The notes under the pieces are model-generated. The model was not told the DNA's origin. It did not search any database and was given only the letters and a program-made list of their open reading frames with translations. From Bacteroidales bacterium (GTDB lineage Bacteria; Bacteroidota; Bacteroidia; Bacteroidales; UBA4417): DNA of 64,000 nucleotides. Shown piece by piece: positions 25,695 to 33,542 of this stretch (positions are counted from its first letter, which is position 1; each line of letters begins with the position of its first letter). Both the position numbers and the translations under genes were made by a program. The stretch is taken from assembly GCA_016707785.1 (NCBI GenBank), contig JADJGZ010000025.1, forward strand, positions 9,385 to 73,384, given 5' to 3'.

Positions 25695-27257
25695 ATGGAA
25701 GAATCAGAAAAACAGAATCAGTTTACCGGCAGAAGAGCTGGCAAACGTCCGATGACACAAAAACAGGCATTCCTTGAGCATGGCAAACTTCCTCCCCAGG
25801 CAGTTGACCTTGAAGAGGCTGTTTTGGGTGCCATGATGCTTGAAAAGGATGCTGTTACCGCTGTAATTGACATGCTTCATCCCGAAGTTTTTTATAAGGA
25901 ATCGCACCAGGCGATTTATACTGCCATACATAAGTTATTTTCGAATAATCAACCCATTGATATCCTTACTGTTACCAATCAGTTAAAATCAACCGGTAAC
26001 CTTGAACTGGCAGGGGGGGCGTTCTATATCACTCAACTTACGAGCAGGATTGCATCTTCAGCCAATATTGAATACCATGCAGGTATCCTGATGCAAAAGC
26101 ATCTTCAGCGCGAATTGATTCGAATTTCTACAGAAACCATACGTGATTCATTCGAAGATACGACAGATGTATTTGACCAGTTGGACCGGGCAGAGCAAAA
26201 CCTTTTCCAGATCAGTGAAACCAACCTGAGAAAGAAAACTCAGCTCATGCCGGACATCATTCATAAGGTTTTGCAGCAAATTGATGCAGCCCGGAAACAT
26301 GACAGTAGTTTTACAGGGGTTCCCTCCGGATTCACTGAATTGGATGGTATCACCGGGGGCTGGCAGAAATCGGACCTGATTGTCATAGCCGCACGTCCCG
26401 GGATGGGTAAAACAGCTTTTGTATTGTCCATGGCCCGCAATATGGCTGTTGAATACAATAAAGGAGTAGCTATGTTCTCACTGGAAATGACCTCTGAACA
26501 GTTGGTCACCAGGCTCATTTCTTCAGAAGCTGAGTTATCGGCCAGCCAACTTCGAAAGGGGCAATTACAGAGTTACCAGTGGGAGCAATTGAATGCCAGG
26601 ATCAACCGGCTGATTGATGCACCTATATTTATTGATGATACCCCGGCTTTATCCATTTTTGAACTCAGGGCTAAATGCCGGCGACTGAAAGCTCAATATG
26701 ATATCCAGATGATTATCATCGATTATATTCAGTTGATGACATCCGGGCACGAAGGAAAAGGGGGCAACAGGGAACAGGAAATTTCAACCATTTCCCGTTC
26801 ATTGAAAAGCCTTGCTAAAGAATTGGGCGTCCCGGTAATAGCCTTGTCGCAGTTAAACCGATCCGTAGAAACCCGCCCTAACAGCAGTAAGAAACCCCAG
26901 CTTTCAGATTTACGTGAATCAGGAGCTATTGAACAGGATGCCGACCTGGTGTTATTTATCTATCGTCCTGAGTATTATAAAATTACTGAAGATGAAAATG
27001 GTAATTCTACCGAAGGGAAAGCCATGATTATTGTCGGAAAACACCGTAACGGCGCAACAGGAGACATATGGTTACGTTTCAAGAATACTTTTGCCAGGTT
27101 TGAGGACCTGGAAAATGCCGTAATGAGTGCAGACCAAATTGCATCCCTGAGTCCGAACCAGAATTTTGACAGGGCTACCAATTCCTATATTATGCCTTCT
27201 AAAATTAATTCCATGCCGGATGAAATGGATGCACTGCCTCCGGATCCCGGATTTTAA
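25695..27257 (+). CDS. dnaB: Replicative DNA helicase DnaB
   Basis: A 520-residue replicative helicase. The N-terminal domain starts at PQAVDLEEAVLGAMMLEKDA (about 35) and the RecA-type C-terminal domain has Walker A VIAARPGMGKTAFVLSMARN, GVAMFSLEMTSEQLVTRL, Walker B MIIIDYIQLM and the arginine-finger region LSDLRESGAIEQDADLVLFI YRPEYY. It loads as a hexamer and unwinds the lagging-strand template. There is no intein. A TTG nine bases upstream of the ATG is in frame, but it lies within the putative promoter box; the ATG is preferred. A weak hairpin follows the stop. Confidence 0.96.
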   Translation: MEESEKQNQFTGRRAGKRPMTQKQAFLEHGKLPPQAVDLEEAVLGAMMLEKDAVTAVIDMLHPEVFYKESHQAIYTAIHKLFSNNQPIDILTVTNQLKSTGNLELAGGAFYITQLTSRIASSANIEYHAGILMQKHLQRELIRISTETIRDSFEDTTDVFDQLDRAEQNLFQISETNLRKKTQLMPDIIHKVLQQIDAARKHDSSFTGVPSGFTELDGITGGWQKSDLIVIAARPGMGKTAFVLSMARNMAVEYNKGVAMFSLEMTSEQLVTRLISSEAELSASQLRKGQLQSYQWEQLNARINRLIDAPIFIDDTPALSIFELRAKCRRLKAQYDIQMIIIDYIQLMTSGHEGKGGNREQEISTISRSLKSLAKELGVPVIALSQLNRSVETRPNSSKKPQLSDLRESGAIEQDADLVLFIYRPEYYKITEDENGNSTEGKAMIIVGKHRNGATGDIWLRFKNTFARFEDLENAVMSADQIASLSPNQNFDRATNSYIMPSKINSMPDEMDALPPDPGF

Positions 27258-27261
27258 AAAA

Positions 27262-27283
27262 AAACACCGGAGCTTTAGTGTTT
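27262..27283 (+). terminator. Weak hairpin terminator after dnaB
   Basis: AAACAC (27262-27267) and GTGTTT (27278-27283) can form a six-pair stem directly after the stop, with an A-rich run before and TTTATT after. Short stem, so confidence is modest. Confidence 0.4.
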
Positions 27284-27384
27284 ATTCAAAACTAAAATTT
27301 TCATTCCAATAAAAACAATTCCTCCACGTTAAAGGTTATAGGTTGAAAGCTTAATCAATCTCTGCTTTAAGATTTAATTGTGTC

Positions 27385-28641
27385 ATGAAAACGATCATAT
27401 TATTCATCAGTTTTCTGCTGATGACCATTTTGGCCAATGCTGCATATGTGCTTATTCCGATGGATGAAGGTCAGAAAAACCATCTCAAAGCATACGGTAT
27501 TTCATTTTGGATACTGAAACAGGATGTTGAAGTAAGCTGGCTTCTTAACTACAGGGGAGGCAGCTTCATGATGAGGTACAATAAACTCATTGAGGATGAG
27601 TGTATTATACGAGGAGTTTCTTATGAAGTTATTGCGGATGCTCAATCAACAGCCATTCTCACTGAAATTGCTGATCCGCAAGTTAATATGGATGAGGTGA
27701 AGTTAAATAAGGCGCCCCGTGTGGCCGTTTATTCTCCTAAAAATAAGCTTCCCTGGGATGATGCAGTTACCCTTGCCCTGACTTATGCAGAAATACCCTA
27801 TGACCTTGTTTATGATGAAGAAGTCATCAATGGCTTATTACCGATGTATGATTGGCTCCATCTTCATCATGAAGATTTTACCGGGCAATATGGGAAATTT
27901 TGGGCAGCTTATCGCAATGCCAGCTGGTACAGGGAAGATGTAAGAGTGAATGAAGAAATGGCTACTAAATTAGGCTTCAGGAAAGTTTCTGAAATGAAAT
28001 TAGAGGTTGCAAAGAAGATCAGGGAGTTTGTATCAGGAGGAGGATACTTGTTTTCAATGTGTTCGGCACCTGATAGTTATGATGTAGCATTAGCTTCTGA
28101 TGGTATTGATATATGTGATGTGATGTTTGATGGAGATGGTGAAGATCCTTCTGCTCAAAGCCGTCTGAATTATGATAACTGCTTTGCATTCAAGGATTTT
28201 AAACTCGTCACAAATCCTTATGAATATGAGATTTCTTCTATCGATGTATCAGATAACAGAAAGGTAAGTCCTCAAAACGACTTCTTTACCTTATTTGATT
28301 TTTCCGCAAAGTGGGATCCTGTTCCGACCATGCTTTCTCAAAACCATCAGCAGATGATTCATGGCTTTCGTGGACAAACCACTGCCTTCAGAAAGCAGTA
28401 TATTAAGTCGGATGTTATTATAATGGGGGAGAGCAAAGGATTGGATGAAGCCCGTTATATCCATGGGGAATTTGGAAAGGGTACCTGGACTTTTTATGGG
28501 GGACATGATCCAGAGGACTATGAACACAGGGTAGGAGATCCGCCAACAGACCTGAATTTGCATCCGAATTCTCCCGGATACAGGTTAATCCTGAACAATG
28601 TATTATTTCCTGCAGCAAAGAAAAAGAAACAAAAGACCTGA
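27385..28641 (+). CDS. Secreted protein with a GATase1-like domain
   Basis: A 418-residue exported protein with a signal peptide (FLLMTILANA, residue ~20). After a short N-terminal region (LIPMDEGQKNHLKAYGISFW), residues ~110-400 look like a class-I glutamine-amidotransferase-like fold: RVAVYSPKNKLPWDDAV, YDLVYDEEVINGLLPMYDWL, then REFVSGGGYLFSMCSAPDSY. The SMCSAP elbow has a Cys where GATases place theirs, but the His/Glu partners cannot be placed. The family is often labelled asparagine synthetase B in Bacteroidota databases; nothing here supports that activity. The likely location is periplasm or outside. Function unknown. Confidence 0.7.
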   Translation: MKTIILFISFLLMTILANAAYVLIPMDEGQKNHLKAYGISFWILKQDVEVSWLLNYRGGSFMMRYNKLIEDECIIRGVSYEVIADAQSTAILTEIADPQVNMDEVKLNKAPRVAVYSPKNKLPWDDAVTLALTYAEIPYDLVYDEEVINGLLPMYDWLHLHHEDFTGQYGKFWAAYRNASWYREDVRVNEEMATKLGFRKVSEMKLEVAKKIREFVSGGGYLFSMCSAPDSYDVALASDGIDICDVMFDGDGEDPSAQSRLNYDNCFAFKDFKLVTNPYEYEISSIDVSDNRKVSPQNDFFTLFDFSAKWDPVPTMLSQNHQQMIHGFRGQTTAFRKQYIKSDVIIMGESKGLDEARYIHGEFGKGTWTFYGGHDPEDYEHRVGDPPTDLNLHPNSPGYRLILNNVLFPAAKKKKQKT

Positions 28642-28651
28642 GAAAGGTCTT
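28633..28651 (+). terminator. Short hairpin at the stop of the GATase-like gene
   Basis: AAGACC (28633-28638) and GGTCTT (28646-28651) form a six-pair stem around the TGA stop. The T tail is weak, and the convergent regulator gene ends 22 nt later. Confidence 0.35.
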
Positions 28652-28673
28652 ATTCAGTAAACCCGAAATCAAC

Positions 28674-29450
28674 TTAGTTTTCCAATAGTCCTTTTTCAGG
28701 ATCCATTAAATCCAATAGGTGATTTGCACCGGTATGCGTTACTGAGATCTGTGCCTGCCGGTTATTGAATTCAAAAATGATCATCTTCAGCCGGATACTG
28801 ATTTTCTGAATATACTGCCTGTTCACAATTGTGAAGCGGTCAATTTTAAATAACTCTGTCCCGATCAGCATGTCCATTAATTCGGAAATTCCGTGCATGA
28901 CGGTTTCTTCTTGTCCATTGGTGAGATAAAGCTTCGAATATTTTCCGTCAGAAGTGGCATATACAATGGAATCCGGACGAATAAATATTTTAGAGCTGCT
29001 GGTATTAAGACTGATTTTATTCTCTTTTCTAAGTGTTGATACAAGATTACCGACCTGGTTTAGGTATTGCCCTGAACTAAGTCGGGATTTTACAAGAGCA
29101 ATTGCAGACGAAAGCTCTTCAACAGTAATCGGTTTCAGAAGGTAATCGGCTAAGCCCAACCTGATAGCCCTTCTGAAATATGCAGGCTTAGCATGCGCAG
29201 TTGTAATAATAGCCTGCAATGGGAGATTAAGTTCATTAATTCCTTCGAGAAATTCAAGCCCGGTCATATCAGGCATCTGAATATCCAGGAAGATAAGGTC
29301 GGGTTTATACCGGATTACACTTAATAACGCTTCCTTGGCATGGGGGCAAATAGCTTTTATCTCAATTTCAGGATGAAACTTTTCAAGGCGCTGTTTAAGC
29401 AGCAATCGGTCATTTTCATCGTCATCAACAATGATGGCTCTAAGGTTCAT
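28674..29450 (-). CDS. LytTR-family response regulator
   Basis: A 258-residue two-domain regulator. The receiver (1-120) has the acidic pair in VDDDENDRLLL, the phosphoacceptor Asp in PDLIFLDIQMPDMTGLEFLE, Thr in AIITTAHAKPAYFRRAI and Lys in GLADYLLKPITVEEL. The C-terminal LytTR DNA-binding domain (about 150-250) has FIRPDSIVYATSDGKYSKLY and FKIDRFTIVNRQYIQKIS. It should bind a promoter as a phosphorylated dimer. No sensor kinase is adjacent on either side, so the partner is elsewhere. It converges with the GATase-like gene. Confidence 0.93.
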   Translation of the reverse strand: MNLRAIIVDDDENDRLLLKQRLEKFHPEIEIKAICPHAKEALLSVIRYKPDLIFLDIQMPDMTGLEFLEGINELNLPLQAIITTAHAKPAYFRRAIRLGLADYLLKPITVEELSSAIALVKSRLSSGQYLNQVGNLVSTLRKENKISLNTSSSKIFIRPDSIVYATSDGKYSKLYLTNGQEETVMHGISELMDMLIGTELFKIDRFTIVNRQYIQKISIRLKMIIFEFNNRQAQISVTHTGANHLLDLMDPEKGLLEN

Positions 29451-30088
29451 AATATTGAAATTTTTTAAATGTGCTAAAATGTGACTATATGTTGGTAATA
29501 CTAATATTTCAGGGTTGTTTCAATTAATTCACTGTTTCCGGTTGTATTTTATGGATTCACCAGAAACATAAGTACGCTGATTCCGGTTTTCAGAATCAGG
29601 GCAAATCCATTCATGATAGAGAAGAAAAAAGAGGCCTACCACCTTGGATATAAAATTTTTTTGCTAATGCAAATATACTGAAAATCTCTGGTGGAGTACT
29701 ACAAAGAACGAGTTTAAAAAAGACTTCGTATTCATCCCTGATCACGAAGAGAGAAAGTGGATCTAGTGGCAGGCCTTTTCTGTTGATTTTTTTATTAAAA
29801 CAAAGATATTGAATTAAAGCATTTTTGATTCCCCGTTCTTTCTGAAAAGAATGAAATTAGGTCTGGGGGAATTGGATGAGCATTTAATAGAATGAAACTT
29901 TTTATTTCTTTATAAATTCTATCCAAAACTGATTTTAAAATAGCTGTCAGCATTGCATTTCAAAACGTTTTCCCTGTAAAGTCCGGACTTGATAGCTTGT
30001 GTGATGAGGGCACAATTTGATGTAACGTTTGACAGACAAATGCTGATAGGGCAGGAGCGGGTAAGCAGCAAAAATCATGCAGTAAAGG
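29451..30088. other. Intergenic region, no gene seen
   Basis: About 640 nt upstream of both the regulator and the thioredoxin-like gene. It is AT-rich, stops are frequent on both strands, and I find no convincing gene or TAnnTTTG box. It may carry the regulator's promoter in divergent sequence I cannot recognise. Confidence 0.5.
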
Positions 30089-30214
30089 ATGAGATTTGCT
30101 GCCGGATTTTTGGAATTGGGCTCAAAAATGACTAACTTTAAGGAGGTATTGAAGTACAAGGATTCTCTCTTTCGCTTATTGGTAAATGAGTATCCAGGAA
30201 AGGAGTTCATATGA
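30089..30214 (+). CDS. Candidate 41-residue ORF overlapping the next start
   Basis: An ATG at 30089 opens a frame of 41 residues (MRFAAGFLELGSKMTNFKEV ... VNEYPGKEFI) that ends with TGA at 30212-30214, overlapping the next ATG as ATGA. An inner ATG at 30128 would give 28 residues. The charged pattern is protein-like, and the ATGA overlap would suit translational coupling. There is no homology I can name, so it may be chance. Confidence 0.3.
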   Translation: MRFAAGFLELGSKMTNFKEVLKYKDSLFRLLVNEYPGKEFI

Positions 30215-30741
30215 AAGTATTAATTTTAATCATCTGTCTGTTAATCATAGATCCAATTATTTCGTTTTGTCAAAGTTCTTTCAGTTCTTCTAAGGAAGTA
30301 AGGACACCGGATGGGGATAAAAAAGCCCTGGACGGCATTCTGTCATCAGCCAGGCCAACATTGGTTGTTTTCTGGAATTCTATGCATAAAGATTGTGAAC
30401 GTCAGCTGGAAGCTTTGATTGAAGCCAACCAGGATTTTTTTTCTGAGGATAGTATTAAAATTATGGCCATTTATGTTGCCAATACAGGAAATTGGGCTGA
30501 GATTAGTCCATATAGTAAAGGGAAAGATTGGGAAATCGAACTGTATATTGATGTAAATGCTGAATTGGCGAGATCCTTATGCATTCCGGATTTCCCTTTC
30601 ACAATCCTTTTTGACAGGGATCAGAGAGAAATCTGTACTTACCTCGGATATTGTTCAGGATTGGATGTACTGCTTTGCCAAAAGTTATTGGATGAGAAGC
30701 GATCAGGTGATTTGAATGCCTTGCACAAAGCCTCAAAATAG
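30211..30741 (+). CDS. Secreted thioredoxin-fold protein lacking the CXXC motif
   Basis: A 176-residue protein with a signal sequence (LILIICLLIIDPIISFCQSS). The TlpA/thioredoxin-like fold is visible: TLVVFWNSMHKDCERQLEAL, IKIMAIYVAN, a DVNAELARSLCIPDFPFTIL segment with a cis-Pro, and LFDRDQREICTYLGY. The redox motif after VVFWN is SMHKDC, so only one Cys remains and the usual CXXC is missing; disulfide exchange by the normal route is unlikely. AGGAG at about 30200, unusual in this phylum, precedes the ATG. Its role is unknown. Confidence 0.75.
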   Translation: MKVLILIICLLIIDPIISFCQSSFSSSKEVRTPDGDKKALDGILSSARPTLVVFWNSMHKDCERQLEALIEANQDFFSEDSIKIMAIYVANTGNWAEISPYSKGKDWEIELYIDVNAELARSLCIPDFPFTILFDRDQREICTYLGYCSGLDVLLCQKLLDEKRSGDLNALHKASK

Positions 30742-30926
30742 TTCGAAATTTAATTGATACGGATTAAAGTGAAACATTCTAAACTTTTTTGAATATCAGT
30801 CTTCTTATGTAAAAAATTCAAAATCAATTTAATAGGCACATATCCCTCGTTATTGGATTTCATCTCAAACCCTTCAATTAGAAATTGAATATAGAATTTG
30901 TAACTTATTATAAGGTTGCGCTTTAC

Positions 30927-30959
30927 ATTATCAGGGATTGATATTACCTGATAATTTTA
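30927..30959 (+). terminator. Hairpin upstream of the sugar operon, likely terminator
   Basis: ATTATCAGG (30927-30935) and CCTGATAAT (30947-30955) are perfect 9-nt arms, followed by TTTTAT. It is 186 nt after the thioredoxin-like gene stop and could instead be an operator for the downstream operon. Confidence 0.5.
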
Positions 30960-31021
30960 TCAACTTGGATGAAGATAAAAATTATTTTTTTAAAGTCGGG
31001 AATGATAGTAAAATGCAACAA

Positions 31022-31029
31022 TATATTTG
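31022..31029 (+). promoter_or_regulatory. Promoter -7 box of the sugar operon
   Basis: TATATTTG matches TAnnTTTG exactly, 62 nt upstream of the MFS permease ATG. No clear -33 element is visible. Confidence 0.5.
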
Positions 31030-31091
31030 TACATTTGCTAATCTAGCCAGTAATAACCATCTGGGAAGTATAACAGTAAAAATCAACATTT

Positions 31092-32447
31092 ATGGAAGAA
31101 AAGAATGCTAAGTATGGTTTAGGGATGAGTGTGATCGGTTCGATCTTTTTCATCTTTGGTTTTGCTACTACCTTTATCATCACCTTAAGTGGAAAGGTAA
31201 AAGATATATTTGAGCTTACTGAATTCAAAGCCCAGCTTTTAAGTTTTGCCTTTTTTATCACCTATTTTTTCATTTCAATTCCAATTGGATTATACATTAA
31301 GAAGATAGGTTATAAAAACGCACTCATTATTGGTCTTTTACTCATGGCAGCTGGTAGCTTCCTTTTTTATCCGGCTGCGATTTCAGCTGGCAAAGAGATT
31401 GGTTATCCATTATTTCTTGCTGCTACCTTTGTGCTTGCTACCGGGGTTGTATTTCTTCAGACAGCAGCAAATCCTTATGTAGCAGCTCTTGGGCCTGAAT
31501 CATCAGCAGGTGGCCGGTTAAATCTTACACAAGCTCTCAATTCCATTGCAACTATGATTGCACCCTGGATTATAGCTGTTTTCATTTTCAAGGGTACCAG
31601 TGAAATGCTGGATGCAGTTGCTAAGGCACAGACTGTACAAATGCCTTTTGTCATCATGGGTGTTATTGTTGTGTTAGTTGCACTGGCCATTTTTATGATC
31701 AAACTTCCTGAAGTAGGCGGTGGCTCATCTCAGAAAAGAAAAAGTGTCTGGGGACGTCCCCATGTGCTGCTGGGAGCCCTTGGAATCTTCTTTTACGTAG
31801 GTGCAGAAGTAGGTACAGGTGGTCTTATCATGAATTACCTTAAATCAACTTTGGGTATGGATCCGGAAGATGCCGGAAAATATGTGGCTATTTACTGGGG
31901 TGGGGCAATGGTTGGACGATTCTTCGGTTCTATCATGCTTTCAAGAATTGCTGATGCAGGTAAAAAATACCTTTATGTTGCCCTTGTTCTTGTACTGGCA
32001 GTTGTTTCCGGTTCATTCGTCACCGATTGGAACTGGAATATTGGTTTGATTTTCATGCTAATAGCAGTAGGTAATTTCCTTTTCATGCAATTGGGTGGTG
32101 GTTACGAAAACAGGACCTTGGGCGTATTTGCACTTACTGCTGCAGCACTTGCACTGGTTACAGCCTTTACAACAGGCCAGGTGGCACTTTGGGCAGTAGT
32201 ATCCATCGGTATGTTTAACTCTATTATGTTCCCGAATATATTTACCCTGGCAGTTAAAAACCTTGACCAGGGCGAATTAAGTACAGCCTCAGGCATCATT
32301 AATACCCTTATTTGCGGAGGAGCTATTATCCCCCTCATTATGGGTAAAATTGCCGATGTTTCAGGATATTCATGGGCTTTTATTGTTCCCGCATTTTGTT
32401 ACCTGTACATCTTTTATTTCGCTGTAAACGGAAGCAAAATAAGATAA
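31092..32447 (+). CDS. Sugar MFS transporter (FucP/GluP family)
   Basis: A 451-residue permease with twelve predicted spans, first in a four-gene operon. Family marks are FGFATTFIITLSGKVKDIFE at the start, VFLQTAANPYVAALGPESSA in the fifth span region, and GRFFGSIMLSRIADAGKKYL between halves. The FucP/GluP subgroup imports fucose, glucose, galactose or mannose by proton symport. The adjacent ROK kinase would phosphorylate the imported sugar. Substrate is not fixed by sequence. A TAnnTTTG box is 62 nt upstream; the gap to the kinase is 58 nt. Confidence 0.9.
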   Translation: MEEKNAKYGLGMSVIGSIFFIFGFATTFIITLSGKVKDIFELTEFKAQLLSFAFFITYFFISIPIGLYIKKIGYKNALIIGLLLMAAGSFLFYPAAISAGKEIGYPLFLAATFVLATGVVFLQTAANPYVAALGPESSAGGRLNLTQALNSIATMIAPWIIAVFIFKGTSEMLDAVAKAQTVQMPFVIMGVIVVLVALAIFMIKLPEVGGGSSQKRKSVWGRPHVLLGALGIFFYVGAEVGTGGLIMNYLKSTLGMDPEDAGKYVAIYWGGAMVGRFFGSIMLSRIADAGKKYLYVALVLVLAVVSGSFVTDWNWNIGLIFMLIAVGNFLFMQLGGGYENRTLGVFALTAAALALVTAFTTGQVALWAVVSIGMFNSIMFPNIFTLAVKNLDQGELSTASGIINTLICGGAIIPLIMGKIADVSGYSWAFIVPAFCYLYIFYFAVNGSKIR

Positions 32448-32505
32448 GTCCATCAGGTTTACCTGGTTGATTTGATACATAATAATCTGTAATTCAAGCT
32501 TTTTT

Positions 32506-33531
32506 ATGAAACAAGTAGCATTAGGAATTGATATTGGTGGCACCAATACTGCCATTGGAGTGGTTGACAGAGAAGGAAACCTGCTTTATGAAAAAACGCC
32601 TCAGTTACCTACCCCCCAAAAGAAAGATAATCCCCAGGGCAGTGAATTGAAGTCAGAAGAACTCATGACCAGTTTCATTATTTCACTTACGAAGGAGATT
32701 AAGGAAGCGATAGATACCGTCATGCAGATCAACCCTGAAATAGAAGTTGTGGGTATAGGAATTGGAGCCCCTAATGCCAATTACTACAGTGGGACTATTG
32801 AACATGCACCCAATCTTCCTTTCGTTGGGGTCATTAATTTTGCCCAACGCATTCAAAATGAGTTTCCAAACCTCAGGTATGTAAAACTTACCAATGATGC
32901 CAATGCTGCAGCCCTTGGTGAACTGGTATACGGGGGTGGTAAAGGGATGAAGAACTTTGCCATGATTACCCTGGGTACTGGCTTAGGTTCCGGCCTCATC
33001 GTTAATGGTGACCTTGTTTATGGAGCCGATGGTTTTGCCGGAGAAGTGGGACATACCACAGTGGTTCCCGGAGGCAGGGTATGCGGATGCGGAGGCCTTG
33101 GGCATCTTGAAGCATATTGTTCAGCAACAGGAATGAAACGAACCGTTTATGAATTGCTGGCTAAGTATAACAATACGGAGAGTGAACTAGCCTCGATACC
33201 TTATAATGACATGACTGCCAAATTGGTATTTGATGCCGCCGAGAAAGGTGATTCTATTGCCAGGGAAGTCTTTGAAGTAACCGGTGAATTATTGGGTCGT
33301 GGATTGGCTGATACCGTTCATTATCTCAGTCCGGAAGCCATCTTTCTTTTTGGTGGCCCTATAGCTGCCGGAGAATATATCTTCCGTCCCACCCGGGAAA
33401 GTATGGAGAAACACCTCCTGCCAATATTCAGAAATAAAGTAAAAATTCTACCTTCAGAACTAAAGGAAGGGACAGCTGCCATAATCGGTGCCAGTGCCCT
33501 GGTGTGGAAAGAACTGGAAAAGAGTAAGTAG
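32506..33531 (+). CDS. ROK family sugar kinase (glucokinase-like)
   Basis: A 341-residue kinase. The N-terminal phosphate loop is LGIDIGGTNTAIGVVD, the catalytic region is VKLTNDANAAALGELVYGGG, then MITLGTGLGSGLIVNG and the zinc-binding RVCGCGGLGHLEAYCSATG. The canonical third Cys of CxCGxxGCxE is His here (GLGHLE), as in several Bacteroidota glucokinases, which may alter zinc geometry. It likely phosphorylates glucose or an amino sugar imported by the flanking transporters. It is 58 nt after the MFS gene and 12 nt before the symporter. Confidence 0.9.
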   Translation: MKQVALGIDIGGTNTAIGVVDREGNLLYEKTPQLPTPQKKDNPQGSELKSEELMTSFIISLTKEIKEAIDTVMQINPEIEVVGIGIGAPNANYYSGTIEHAPNLPFVGVINFAQRIQNEFPNLRYVKLTNDANAAALGELVYGGGKGMKNFAMITLGTGLGSGLIVNGDLVYGADGFAGEVGHTTVVPGGRVCGCGGLGHLEAYCSATGMKRTVYELLAKYNNTESELASIPYNDMTAKLVFDAAEKGDSIAREVFEVTGELLGRGLADTVHYLSPEAIFLFGGPIAAGEYIFRPTRESMEKHLLPIFRNKVKILPSELKEGTAAIIGASALVWKELEKSK

Positions 33532-33542
33532 CTTCAAATCTT

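Noticed and set aside
27385..28641. Asparagine synthetase B
   Set aside because: No synthetase domain; signal peptide present; the label seems inherited from database misannotation.
29947..30210. Minus-strand frame of 87 residues before the thioredoxin-like gene
   Set aside because: No family resemblance and no start context; likely chance.
32453..32466. CAGGT/ACCTG inverted repeat between MFS and ROK genes
   Set aside because: Only five pairs and no T run; too weak to be a terminator within the operon.
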